Source: Ciborinia camelliae
Taxonomy: Eukaryota > Ascomycota > Leotiomycetes > Helotiales > Sclerotiniaceae
DNA: 64,000 bases
Assembly: GCA_025890175.1 (NCBI GenBank)
Contig: JANPYM010000002.1
Coordinates: 3,648,823-3,712,822, forward strand
Reading direction: 5' to 3'
Shown here: one piece after another, positions 21,465 to 32,283 of the stretch
Layout: every line of letters starts with the position of its first letter
How positions within the stretch are numbered: position 1 is the stretch's first letter
Position numbers and translations under genes: made by a program
The notes under the pieces: model-generated
What the model was told of the DNA's origin: nothing
Databases searched by the model: none
What the model saw: the letters and a program-made list of their open reading frames with translations, nothing else

Positions 21465-23171
21465 CTACCCACACCCACTCCCACTCATACCCCGCACCCC
21501 GTCCACCGCCACCATACTACAGCTCCCCGTCGCATTCGCGGGCACCGCGCCCTCCACAGCCGCAACCGCAAAGTCCTCAAACACAATGCCGTAGCACGGA
21601 TACACGAGACTGCAGCTGACGCTCGCGGTGCGCGTCCCTTTCGCGCCCGCCAAATACCCCGTGAAATTCCGGAACACAATGTCTGAGAGCTGGAATCGTG
21701 AGGTTCCTGTGTAGGATCCGTTGTTGCCTGAGTCTTGCGTGATGGAGGCGCTGAGTAAGGCCCCGTTGATCACGAAGTTGCTGAAGGTTAGGTGGTGCAC
21801 GATGCCCCTGGGGGGGGTTAGTGGGGTGTTGGGGGGTGTTGGGGGTGGGGTGGATAGGGAGGTGGATAGGGGAGTGGATAGGGAGGTGGATAGGGGAGTG
21901 AGGGGGAGGGGGAGGGGGATGGAAAGAGGGAAATAGAAAGAAATAAATAAATAAATAAATCAACATACCATCCGCCACCTCGAGGTAATCCCGCACTTTC
22001 ATATCCCGATTGAGGAACGAGTCCTCCCATCCACGTTTTGATATACGCACTATTATGCATATCCAAATTATAGGTAAGGATATTCACATCCGTCACCGTG
22101 ACGTTGATTACCGATGCATCTTCGAGGTATTGGCCGAGGGAACCTATTGCGATTCCATTGCCGCCGTGGCACGTTATCTATGTATTTATTCATCAGTGCT
22201 TGGAAAATTTGAATTTAGGGGTGGAGATCCGAGATGGGAATGTGAGGAGAGGAGAGCAGAGGAAGAACGTACATTCTGCGCCCAAATGTTGTAACTTCTC
22301 GGCTTGATCGCAATGCAATCGTCACCCCCCTGAAACCAAAAATTCGTTAGTTTAATGCGGTTCGCATCCATGGTATCGAAACCATCGGTATTTTGCACCC
22401 AGTTCGTTCCATAGGGCGCATTGACCGCCGTCGAGTTGGCGAGGATATCGTCGAACCACATGTTGGTACCGTTCATGATGTTGGTGGCCCACAGCGGCGA
22501 ATCCTTGATGAAGACTTTTATTTTCCACGGGCGTTTCGTTAGCGAGGTCCTCCTTTTGTGGAAATTAAAGGGGGGCGGAGGGGAGGGCGAGCGGTACATA
22601 CAATGCTCGACGAATACTTCACTCACGTTCCAGAAAACAAACGGCATCGGCCGCCCGGGTTGCGTGTCGGTTTTCTCGGCATCGTACCATGCATTTCCAT
22701 TACCATGGATTCCACCCACGCCTTTTCCAGTGATGTGAATGCGAGCTCCTGTGATAACGAATCCGGCCGCATGATTCTGGAATGCGACGGGGTAGGAATT
22801 GTCGCGCCAGTATGTGAGGTTATCCGATAACTGCCCGTTCATCAACATCCCCGTATATAGATGGAGAAGAAGATCAAACTCACCGTCCAAATCCCTTGCC
22901 AATCAATCGTCACATCATAAATAATCGGATTCAATCTCGTGGCGATCCAATATACTTCGTCTTTGGGGAATATAACGATGCCGCCGTAATTGCAATCCGA
23001 GAATGCTTGGAGGATTTGAGGGGTGTCGTCGGTCAGATTTCCTAGGGGGAGAACAGTGCACGTCTTGTTGTTTTTGTGCGGGGGGATGGGGATCACATCA
23101 CGGCCGGCCTCTCCCTGAGCCGTTGTGAGCGAGGAGAAAAGTACTACGATGGTTGGGATTATAAAACGCAT
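21465..23171 (-). CDS. Secreted glycoside hydrolase family 28 (exo-polygalacturonase/rhamnogalacturonase type)
   Basis: Exons (minus) 23171-22884, 22830-22602, 22514-22273, 22177-21969, 21807-21465; 436 aa, all junctions in frame. The N-terminus MRFIIPTIVVLFSSLTTAQG is a signal peptide. GH28 catalytic signatures are present in order: NTDGFD (214-219), GGDDCIA (235-241, two catalytic Asp), CHGGNGIAIGS (from 256), and YIKTW (298-302) in place of the usual RIK. GH28 enzymes hydrolyse pectin backbones by inversion. The CHGGNGIAIGSLGQYLED form and about 435-aa length resemble fungal exo-acting members, but substrate specificity is not proven. Many N-x-S/T sequons fit secretion. The 161-nt last intron contains GTGGATAGGG tandem repeats. 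The stop codon lies 14 bp beyond the false duplication. Confidence 0.92.
21843..21905. repeat. Tandem GGTGGATAGGGGAGTGGATA repeat inside a GH28 intron
   Basis: G-rich 10-20 bp repeats between 21840 and 21910 lie entirely inside the last intron of the GH28 gene. Confidence 0.8.
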
Positions 23172-24084
23172 CTTGGAAAACGAAAAAATGGTGGTGTGAT
23201 ATATGGGATTCGCAATTTGAGAGCTCAATGCTCCAATATATACAATCGAAATTGGAAAAATGCCATCACACTCATAAATTTCCAGCAGAAATCAAACCGG
23301 GAAACAGTGGACACAAATGAAGATATATTGAAAATATATACATAAACACCCTCTCCAATACCCATGATTATTCGGTAGGCATCCACTAGATCCGATTCCC
23401 TCGTAGCCAAAAATAATATAAGAACGCTCCTCAATTGGAGGTAAAATTCTTCACGGGAACCTTAACCCGTAACCAGATCGCCACCTGTAGAGATCTTTCC
23501 CCATGTTTTCCAGCTTGGATGAGGGGTCCATGTTGATCCTCATCTGCGGTAAAATGAGAGTTCTGGGACGTCGGGAGATAATATACCGACCGAATGTGGG
23601 GTTTTCTTGACTTCAAGTATAGGTATGATTCAAATAAATGTGATACACTTAATTATAAAATGTATTGTGATTTGGGGGGGGGGGGGTGAAATATTGAAGC
23701 TATTCCCAAATATGAGAGATTGATTTTTTGGATGACAATTGGACTTTCATGGTTTAGGTAGTTGTTGGCACTAACATAATAAATTAGTAAGGTAACATTC
23801 TTCCATATGGAAATGGAACAATATTGCGTTTTGGTGGGATGAAGCTTGCGGGCTCCGATGCTGTGTATTACCCCACCATAAGTACAAGGTAGCTTGGATC
23901 AAAGCTCTCCAAGCTTCCTATCGATACACTCATTAACTTTCATATCAAAAAGCTCACTCCCAAAATACCGCCCCCTCGTTCAATATATAATATTCATACT
24001 CACCTCAACCATCAGTCAGCCCCCCAAAAACCATTCAAGATAGCTTCCAAAGCCTCTTCACGTCTTTTGCGTCTCGCGCGCACA
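23172..24084. other. Intergenic, divergent promoters (GH28 / PNPOx-like)
   Basis: 0.9 kb. A poly-G run sits at 23676-23686 and a poorly conserved AT-rich segment precedes the plus-strand gene. No gene is seen. Confidence 0.6.
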
Positions 24085-24995
24085 ATGTCTACATCAACCA
24101 CCACCCCAGGATCCACTGGGCCCGCCCCATGGCGTCCTCTTTTCCTCTCTCACATCTCGAAGATGAGTTCCCCCGAATTTGTCCTCTCATCCTTACATCC
24201 AAACCATGATACGAACACCCCAACCCCATATCTCCCACGAGCTCGTTACTGTATTTACAGAGGAATGTGGGCCGAACTTCCGGAAAACAAACATGTTGAA
24301 GCTCCCGTGAACGATCGAGTCTACGAGAGTGATCTGCCCACTTTCACCACCGACGCGCGCATGGAAAAAGTTTCCGGGATTTTCTCGAGTTCTCAGGGTC
24401 CGGGGGAGAGCAGGGGGAGTGGAGGGGGTGGGCCGGTCGAGGCGGTATTTTGGGTTAAGGACGTTATGACACAGTGGAGATTTAGGGGTGAAGCATACAT
24501 TATCGGGCCAGATATTGAAGGGGGTGATCAAGAATCAAGTGGAAGTCGAACTGTGAAGACGAAAATCGGAGAGAGGATGAGAGTTGTGAAGGAAGAAGGG
24601 AAAGAAGATTGGAGTTGGGAAACCGAAGTGACTGCGCATTTTGCGAATCTAAGTCCCGGGATGAGAGGTAAAGTATAGATGGCAATGAGAAGAACTTTGG
24701 GACTAACTTTTCACGTGTAGGAAGTTTCAAAAATCCCACCCCCGGGACCCCTATTTCGCTTCCCCCAAGCGATCCAAATTGGTCCTTGGGTCAAAAGGTA
24801 TCCGATTTGAATGATGAGGTTGCCCGAAAGAATTTCAGAGTTGTCATCATCAAGCCAATCGAAGTCGAACAGCTTGATTTGACTGTACCTGACAAAGCCA
24901 GAAGATGGAGATTTACTTACGTTGGGCCCAATGCAGCGGCGGAAAAGGGAGCAGAGATTATTGGCGAATGGAAGAAAGAAGAGCTTTGGCCATAA
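24085..24995 (+). CDS. Pyridoxamine 5'-phosphate oxidase-like FMN-binding protein (Alr4036 family)
   Basis: Exons 24085-24667 and 24721-24995, a 53-nt intron, 285 aa. The sequence pattern, with PWRPLFLSHI near the N-terminus, a variable acidic middle, VFWVKDVMTQWRFRGEAYIIG, then NPTPGTP and the C-terminal LDLTVPDKARRWRF, matches the fungal PNPOx-like Alr4036 FMN-binding family. Members are small split-barrel flavoproteins; the substrate is unknown, and true B6 oxidation is not implied. The upstream in-frame TTG at 24067 is not used as start because the first ATG (MSTSTT) is 18 nt downstream. The first exon has a glycine-rich insertion (ESRGSGGGGP) of low complexity. Confidence 0.85.
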
Positions 24996-27500
24996 ATTAC
25001 TTGAGCTTTCGGCAATGATATTAGAATAACATTATTGTGGTACCTAACTACAATATAACAACAATATAAAAGGTCAAAATCAAGATTTACTTCCCCTTTC
25101 TTGAGTTCCATGAATTGTATGCAAACTTTATGGAAATTACAATTTTCTGAAAACTACATTTGGTTGGAGGTTGGGTACAAAAATGCGGTAAGTTTGTGCA
25201 TATAAAATCTGACGATTACTAGCCAGCCAGCATTCTCGGACCCCCCAACTCCGTAACCCCATCCAGTTCATTTAATGTACATTTCTCTCCATTTCCCAAC
25301 CATGCATCAAAAGAACCAACCAGCCATTATGATTCTCTAATCCCTGCACTTGAATAAACAATGGCGGCCGTTTTCTGCATGAAGCACGTTGTAAACTTGT
25401 GCGACAAGGAACGGAAGAGCTAAAAAGTCTCACCCTTTTTCTTTTTCTTTCCTTCCCCTGCTGGCCCTGTCCTGGTCAGTGAGACTAAAGAGACTAAATG
25501 CCACGAGATAAGAAGATGACGATGCTTCTAGTGAAATTCGAGAAATGCCTCACCGTGTGGAAATGAGGACCGGATCGGGTGGGTAGATTGCCCCGGGAGA
25601 GGTGGAGGTGATGGATCATGGATCATGGATGGGAGATCTATGTAAAATATTTGTTGGTGTTTGAGGTTTGGTGAAGGGGTTTTTTTCAATGTTAAGAGGT
25701 GAGGGGCTTGATATTTGATATTGATATGATGTGATTCGATATGGTGATATTTACTCGAGTTAGAAAACAATACAACGCCGTATCATGTTTAAAGCAACAT
25801 CTTTATGGAGAACATCTCCCTCTAGATGATCAGGAAGAGTACGTGCCGCATACTTGCAGGAAGAAGCTCAATTATTGGTGGCGATTTACGAGGTATTATT
25901 CTGCTGGAAATAGCGATACCTGGTGATGAGAGGGCATGAACTTTGATGGTAAGACAAAGTAAGTAGACCGTGGAATCTATGGCATTAACAAGGTTCCGAG
26001 GAAAAATCAAAACATTTTTCAATCTCGAGATGCAATACAAGACGAAGAGGGAAGGGAGGCTGGGAGGGGGTTTTGTAAGGGTCTAGGACTTTACCTAGAT
26101 CCGTATGCCAATATTCATATATTGCGTAAGGATATCTTCTCATGCACCATACTAACACAGCAGCAATAGCAACAGCAACATTTACATATTAGTTTCAAGA
26201 AAAGGATGATGATTGTAAGAACCTATCGGAATTCTGGAATCGAATTATCAAGAAGGAAACCACCTACGTATGAGAAAACAGTTTCATTCATCCACACTGG
26301 CACCGCAGGAGCGGCAGAAGCAACAACAACAAAAACAACAACACCACTTTAGAGTATCGGTTCTTCTGCACCTGCCCGACATACAGAATCCCTTCGTACT
26401 CTGGATCTATCAGGTTGTTGTAAAGGTACCGGCCGCTTGGTTGAAATGAAAAAAGTGCTGCGTTTTTGAAAACAATAACCGCTCGGTGATCTTCTTTGCT
26501 TCAGCATGTTGCATTGTTACATGTCATTACGTGTTCTGTCACTCCTTTGATTTCCTCTTTTCGTATCCCCTTGGCCAATCAATGACTTTCATATGCATGC
26601 CCTCTGGAATATGATATGCATTTTGAAGATTTAAGGTTATTGATCACGATTCAAAATGATGCTTTAGAGAAGACATCTGCTTCTAAACAGCCATACCGGG
26701 GCATGCATACCGTATGCTCTATGTTCCATCCAATCATCAAAATTCATCAAACTGTAGTTACCGTTTCTTTTCTTCGCAGGAAGCTCATTCGGGTTGTTTC
26801 AATATTGACTGTTAATTAACTGTAAAATAAAAGGGATGTTATTGGAAGTGAAGTCATTGATTCGCTTGTTTTTGATGATGATGAAGGGGTCCCACGGATC
26901 CGAGGAATCCTTGAAAATCATTTTCATAGTGACTAGATTAGCGTACGATACCTATGCTAGGATTGTACGCCATTTCATGGAGCCTGGTGAACTTTGGCAA
27001 GCAGGGCCCCGGGGCAGCTTGTCAACTTTCGTCTGCCCTCATTCATCCACCGCACGACACCTCTCTGCATCAAGGTGAAGAAAAAAATAAAATGAAATAA
27101 AATAAAATACAACCCGCGCATTATTTTACCCTCCTATGTATGGTTACAAGTAAGTTCGCTATAGTTTCATGCAATGAAATTCTTATAGATATAGGTCGGT
27201 ACCCGCATTTCTCTTATGTCGCCTGTTCACACCTACAGGTAGTAAACATTCTCAATCATTGCAGATTTGATTAAAAGTCTTGAATAATCACTTTACTTCA
27301 ATCTTCAATCTTCTAATACTCCGATTATGACCATTGACCCCTTGACTACTATCTCGAAGCTGTTAACCCTCGATTCGGACAATTCTCTTTCTTTACCACG
27401 ACCAATACACTTTGGATAACACAACACATTGTACCAACTCTGATATACAAATCAGAACGCCCTCAACTTACCCAATCTTACAGATCCATCCATATTCATC
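24996..27500. other. Intergenic, 2.5 kb
   Basis: No recognisable gene. It contains CAACAACAA/CAGCAATAGCAACAG repeats (26160-26345), GATCATGGATCATGGAT (25614-25630) and AT-rich sequence. Open frames at 25741-25926 and 26836-27078 are short and unrecognised. Confidence 0.55.
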
Positions 27501-28874
27501 ATGACGACATTTTCGACGCTGGAGGCATTGACCAATCTCACCCAATCCATACCGGACTGGAACAAACGACTAGATGATCTAAACAGTCAAATAGCTCTAC
27601 GACAAACCGAACTCGCACGCTTGGTAGATCCCAAATCCGCGCGCTCCCTGAGGAATACAGGTTCCAACGAATCACTACGACCAAAAGATGGCGAGGGAAT
27701 CATCAGCCAACCCGAAAACACCACACAAACCACCTCACCCCTCGTCGGTTCCCCAAAATCAGCACAAAACAAATTCCCCTCGAAAGCACGTCCCAATTCC
27801 CCATCCAAAGCTCGAGCAGCTGCCGCCGCTGCACTTGAATACAATCAATCCCAATCCCAACCACAACCCCAACCACAATCGCCCAAACCCCTCACCCCCC
27901 GAGCCTCGCCCAATGCCCTAACCCGACAATCCTCGCAGCCCACGCCCCCAACCGAACCCCTCCCCCGGGCTCCCGCGGTCGTCCGCAAACGCAAAACGGA
28001 ATCCCTCGCATCGGGAAACTCGCAAGTCCCCAAATATCGCACGCGATCGATGATAATCGTATACTACGACTCGGCGGTCCAAACCGCCTTTGAAGAGCTC
28101 GTCAAATTTGTGAGCGGGAACCGGAATGCCATGCGGAAGGGGAAGATGGCCACCAAGATGGCGGAGATGAGACGCGCGGCGGAAATGGAAGCCGAGGGGG
28201 AAAGTGACGAGGAATCGGAGGGCGAGGCGTCGAACGTGCTGGGGGGTGTGTTGCCGAAACCTTCGTTGCAGCTGCAGGTCGCCTCGGATGGAAAATCTAA
28301 ATCTAATGGGGTGAAGATGAACGGGGGAGATGCGAATGCGAGCGCGGGAGCGAAATTAACATTCACCTCGACTCGAAATATGGGGCCCTCTCGCGATCGC
28401 ATGAATGTTGGAAATACCATGAATGTGCTGAGGGGCTACCGAAGAAGCGGAGGAGGAAGCGCAGGCGCCGCCGGAATCTCTCCAGATATATTTGACGAGA
28501 TAGATAAAGGGCTCGAATGGTGTCAAGGACAGTGCGAACATGCTGCGCACCAATTCCTCCGCGACGGGGAGTGCAGTACGGAAATTGACAATATCAAGAG
28601 GAGGCTTGGGGAGGTCAAGGAGATTGCCGAGAAGAAGATTGAGGGGTTGAGGAGGGAGGAGGAGGAGCAATTGGAAAAGAAAGAGGATGGGTCGAAACCG
28701 ATGTCGTTGGGGAATTCGCACGTGAATGGCAGGAAATCTATACCAGTATCTACTCCGACCACGTTGGAAGTTGATAATAAGCTGGAGGTCGATGACGATG
28801 AAGACGGCCTCGATCTCGATAATTTCAATCTGAATAAATTGGTCTTCAAGCGATCTGGAGATATTGCATATTAA
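27501..28874 (+). CDS. Conserved hypothetical, coiled-coil protein
   Basis: Single exon, 457 aa; I do not recognise a named family. As seen: an N-terminal amphipathic helix (LEALTNLTQSIPDWNKRLDD, about 7-26), a long Pro/Ser/Gln-rich disordered stretch (80-155), a central core beginning RTRSMIIVYYDSAVQTAFEEL with a basic run after it, an acidic stretch (EAEGESDEESEGEAS), then a well-structured C-terminal helix with ISPDIFDEIDKGLEWCQGQC and a charged coiled coil (IKRRLGEVKEIAEKKIEGL). The final segment is Asp/Asn rich (DDDEDGLDLDNFNLNKLVF). The composition suggests a nuclear or scaffold protein; that is inference only. The start is the first ATG after a C/A-rich leader. Confidence 0.8.
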   Translation: MTTFSTLEALTNLTQSIPDWNKRLDDLNSQIALRQTELARLVDPKSARSLRNTGSNESLRPKDGEGIISQPENTTQTTSPLVGSPKSAQNKFPSKARPNSPSKARAAAAAALEYNQSQSQPQPQPQSPKPLTPRASPNALTRQSSQPTPPTEPLPRAPAVVRKRKTESLASGNSQVPKYRTRSMIIVYYDSAVQTAFEELVKFVSGNRNAMRKGKMATKMAEMRRAAEMEAEGESDEESEGEASNVLGGVLPKPSLQLQVASDGKSKSNGVKMNGGDANASAGAKLTFTSTRNMGPSRDRMNVGNTMNVLRGYRRSGGGSAGAAGISPDIFDEIDKGLEWCQGQCEHAAHQFLRDGECSTEIDNIKRRLGEVKEIAEKKIEGLRREEEEQLEKKEDGSKPMSLGNSHVNGRKSIPVSTPTTLEVDNKLEVDDDEDGLDLDNFNLNKLVFKRSGDIAY

Positions 28875-29598
28875 CCGCAAGTTTCTTTTTCTTCTTCGAC
28901 AGACTTGGCCTCGTTGCCTGCCTACCGAAGGCTTCATTGGGATCTACCCGGAAATATTGGAGTCTCCCCTTGGGCGTTTGTATCTTGGATATATTTTGGA
29001 GCAATGTGAGCGAGCCAGGGATTTGACTGGGATATATGGCGGGGGAAATACGGCTGGAAATACACCTTGCCCATACCGGCATTTTCTAGGGTGCATAGCA
29101 TACATACGCGGACTGTTTTGGAAAGCATGGGATGTAGATATTTGGGATGTGGGTATTTGATTGGATGGATGGAATCATCGGGTGAAGAAATGACTGTGAA
29201 CAGCCATTGATTCGGTTTAGGATGGGAAAAATAATTGGGATTATACGGCAGAGGAAGGGGTTGGATATATTGAGTATAGTGTATTATTTTAATGTCATTT
29301 GTCATATCACATATCATTCAACAGTAAAGTCTTTCACTTTTAGCTCACGGAAATGGAAACCATGGAGGAATGCCCAACTATTCTTTTCATGTGTATCGAT
29401 CATTCGTGAGAATCATGCCAGGGGTCTGGTTCTAGCTGCTAGTAAAATATCTGGGAGCCAAATGACTAGCCATGTCCCTTGCTAAATCGACAGTATTATC
29501 GCTATATGCTGACACGGTAGATTATAGATGATTAGAATAAAATCTCGTCTAAATCCATACCATCAATTATCCAGTTTGCGTTGAATCGGTCGTGTCGT
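28875..29598. other. Convergent intergenic spacer
   Basis: 0.7 kb between the stop codons of the coiled-coil gene (+) and ARC1 (-). Nothing beyond probable 3' UTRs is seen. Confidence 0.6.
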
Positions 29599-30996
29599 CT
29601 ATCTGATAATAGCTCCAGCCAAAGATTTAACCTTGCAAACACCACCACTCTCCGTGACCAATTTTCCGACACCAGTCTTAGCATCCTCTCCCTCCTTACT
29701 CAACTCCTTCACAACACCCGCATCGAACGCGGCTTCCAAATTCGCGGTTGTGGTGAAACCCGGTTGGATCATTTCCCAAACCTTCTTCTTTGGGTTCAAA
29801 ACCCCCTCGGGTTCTCCCTTCCACCCCTCGAAAAAGACTCGTTCACCAGCCTTGGCTTCAGCGGGTGGTGTAACGAGTTCAACGGGGCCGGCATGGTGAT
29901 CTTCTTCTCCTTCCTTTAATTTGGGGGATGCGGCCAAGACCATGGCGCAGGATTTGATACCACGCATCTTGACGGGTTTGAGGTTGCATACAACTACTAC
30001 TTTACGTCCTTGCATTTCTTCTAATGGGACGAGACCGTTGAGACCGGAGCAAACGGTTCGAACAACTTGTCCTTCGTATTCGGATGTATCATCGGTTCCG
30101 GCCTTGTCGCCCATAGCAATGGTAGAGACAAAGAGAGAGTCGGCTTCGGGGTGCTTAATAGCCTTTAAAATATGTCCCACACGAAGATCAATCAAACATG
30201 GAGAGAGAGGGGCAGTTGGAGCTGGTGCCTTTTGAGGTTTAGGCGCCTTTTCTTTCTTCTCTTTCTTTTGCTTGGGCTGTTGTGGTTTTTCGCCAGTTAC
30301 AGCTGCAACGACTGCATCCTTTGCCTCCACGACCTTATCAACAACTTGAGCCAAAACTCCCTTATCGCCATTTTCCTTGGTTCGGTCTGCCAACTCTTTT
30401 TGTTCACCTCCTGCTGCTGCGGCGGCGGCAGCAGCAGCTTTCTCCTTCTTCAATCGCTCTTTCTCGGCTTTAGCATCAACAGGAGGTTTAACGTATAGAA
30501 TCTCCTCGGCATCGACCTTCACTTTCTTTTCATCTTCAACGCTCAACCCGAAGATAGGCGAATTCTGCACGAAATCCACATGGCGCACAATATTTGGATG
30601 GCCCTTCTCTCCAGTTCGTTCCTCGCTGCTCCATTTTGCAACTTGGGGTGCTAAGCTCTCGTAAATGGCGATATCGGCAGAGGATGGCTTGGATCCGAGA
30701 AGAGTTGTTCGGGATGCGAGATGGGTGTTTAAGGAATCGAGGAGGGACTGGGTTTCAGAGCTGGAGGACTTGAGACGCTCTGAGGTGAGAGTCCATTGTT
30801 TGAGTTCGGTTTCCTCCGCGGGGGTATATTTGATGTTGGTGAAAGAGGCCATGGTTCTTCTTAGGAAACTGGTATTTGCCCTGGTGATGGCGCGGGTTAT
30901 GAGGCGTGGGGAATACAGATTGATGGTTGGTGTTGTGAAAGGGGAAGGGTTGAGTGGAAATGGATGGAGGGGTTGGTTTTGGATTTGAGTCATCAA
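29599..30996 (-). CDS. ARC1: tRNA-binding aminoacyl-tRNA synthetase cofactor (Arc1/EMAPII family)
   Basis: Single open frame. The likely cytosolic start is MASFTNIKY at 30852 (417 aa); an upstream in-frame ATG at 30996 adds 48 residues (465 aa). As seen: a GST-C-like N-domain (about 1-125 of the short form), an alanine-rich then Lys/Pro-rich linker (KQKKEKKEKAPKPQKAPAP), and a C-terminal EMAPII/tRNA-binding OB fold beginning PCLIDLRVGHILKAIKHPEA with VRTVCSGLNGLVPLEEMQGR and LKPVKMRGIKSCAMVLAA. Arc1p binds tRNA and docks MetRS and GluRS in yeast. The N-terminal extension (TINLYSPRLITRAITRANTS) is basic and acid-free, resembling a presequence, so dual targeting is possible. The boundaries given include the extension. 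Confidence 0.9.
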   Translation of the reverse strand: MMTQIQNQPLHPFPLNPSPFTTPTINLYSPRLITRAITRANTSFLRRTMASFTNIKYTPAEETELKQWTLTSERLKSSSSETQSLLDSLNTHLASRTTLLGSKPSSADIAIYESLAPQVAKWSSEERTGEKGHPNIVRHVDFVQNSPIFGLSVEDEKKVKVDAEEILYVKPPVDAKAEKERLKKEKAAAAAAAAAGGEQKELADRTKENGDKGVLAQVVDKVVEAKDAVVAAVTGEKPQQPKQKKEKKEKAPKPQKAPAPTAPLSPCLIDLRVGHILKAIKHPEADSLFVSTIAMGDKAGTDDTSEYEGQVVRTVCSGLNGLVPLEEMQGRKVVVVCNLKPVKMRGIKSCAMVLAASPKLKEGEEDHHAGPVELVTPPAEAKAGERVFFEGWKGEPEGVLNPKKKVWEMIQPGFTTTANLEAAFDAGVVKELSKEGEDAKTGVGKLVTESGGVCKVKSLAGAIIR

Positions 30997-32283
30997 TCAA
31001 AATTTGTGGGAGACGACGCTATTTTGCGGGATCTAAGTCCGCACCGACCCCGCCACTCACTAACTAAACTGCGGGCACTTACCTATTATTACACGCTTCA
31101 TATTTCGACTCCATTTCTCTTCAACTTCTCTTTAACAATCAGCGAGTAGAAATACTTAGGTAGGTATTTCTTCACCTATGCAATACTTGAGATGAGAAAA
31201 GTTATAAATCAACTTTTGTCCAATTCTCTGAGTATAATTTGGAAATCTCTTACAATCCTCCAATGGTGGTACTCTCAATCTTTGTTCAATTGGTCCATTT
31301 GTTGCGACGGTAACCATCTCGTCCTCAATATCCCAAGTGGTGAAATCTACGTTGAACAAGCGTTTATTCTTTGTATTATGGAAGTATCTACGATGTAATA
31401 CCATACCGCAGGAATGCACGTCTAACATAATATCTTCTGATCAGGTATTACTCGTAATACAATCGGTATTATGATGGGTCAAGCAGAAAGAGCATAAATC
31501 ATGAACTCATTAATTATATATTGTACGTGCTGAATTGGGCATCTTACTCTTCTAAGATTTGAACCACAACCTTTAGTCTCCTTTCTCCGAGGTGGTATGT
31601 TACGATATTGATAGCTATGCTTCGGGATATCGGAAGATATTGCATGATGCATCTGCAGAAATACGTCCTAAGTCCTACATATATTCAGTCATCTGAGGAT
31701 AGTTTCCCTCTTACATCTTGTTACTACCGGAACATACAGGTACTTGAGTGGAGGAAGTTTTGCTCGAATTCAAGTATGTGGTGTATAGTGCTTCGCATTC
31801 CGGCTCCCGGTCATCCTTGGTTCCATTTCATTACCTTTCACGGCATTTGGTCAATGTCGTGTTGAGTAAAGATCTGGATGTGCTTAATAGACTCTGTTTT
31901 AGTGCAGGAATGTAAACAACTGTGAAGATAAGTTTCACCAAGCAAATACCGGTCTCAATCGTACTTGTGGCATGTCTGCTCACTTTGTGTGGGACTCGGC
32001 CTATCATCTATAACAGGACTTGACATGGCCGTTGCCAATTTGTATTCGTGCATAAAAACATTGTTCAATGTCTATCAGAGTTTCTAATCTAGTAAGCACC
32101 ATGTAACTCAATCATTCCACAAAACATATCATTTCTTATTTCCCAACATTTCTCCTCGACAATACTTTAGTATTGTTAATCTCTTCATTTCCGACTTTCA
32201 ACGTCCATCAATCGAACGCTCAATCCAGCACAGATCTATTCGGAGGCCTCAATAAGCCTAGTACTTGATTAAACATTATAGAA
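30997..32283. other. Intergenic, divergent promoters (ARC1 / BVMO)
   Basis: 1.3 kb. A 90-codon open frame at 31156-31428 (minus) has no recognisable family and no supporting signals. CT-rich leader sequence precedes the BVMO start. Confidence 0.55.

Noticed and set aside
24067..24084. Upstream TTG start of the PNPOx-like gene
   Set aside because: A nearby ATG at 24085 in the same frame is the more likely start.
25741..26040. Overlapping short frames on both strands
   Set aside because: No family resemblance; the two strands contradict each other.
31156..31428. 90-codon minus-strand frame between ARC1 and the monooxygenase
   Set aside because: No recognisable domain, no convincing start context, AT-rich intergenic DNA.
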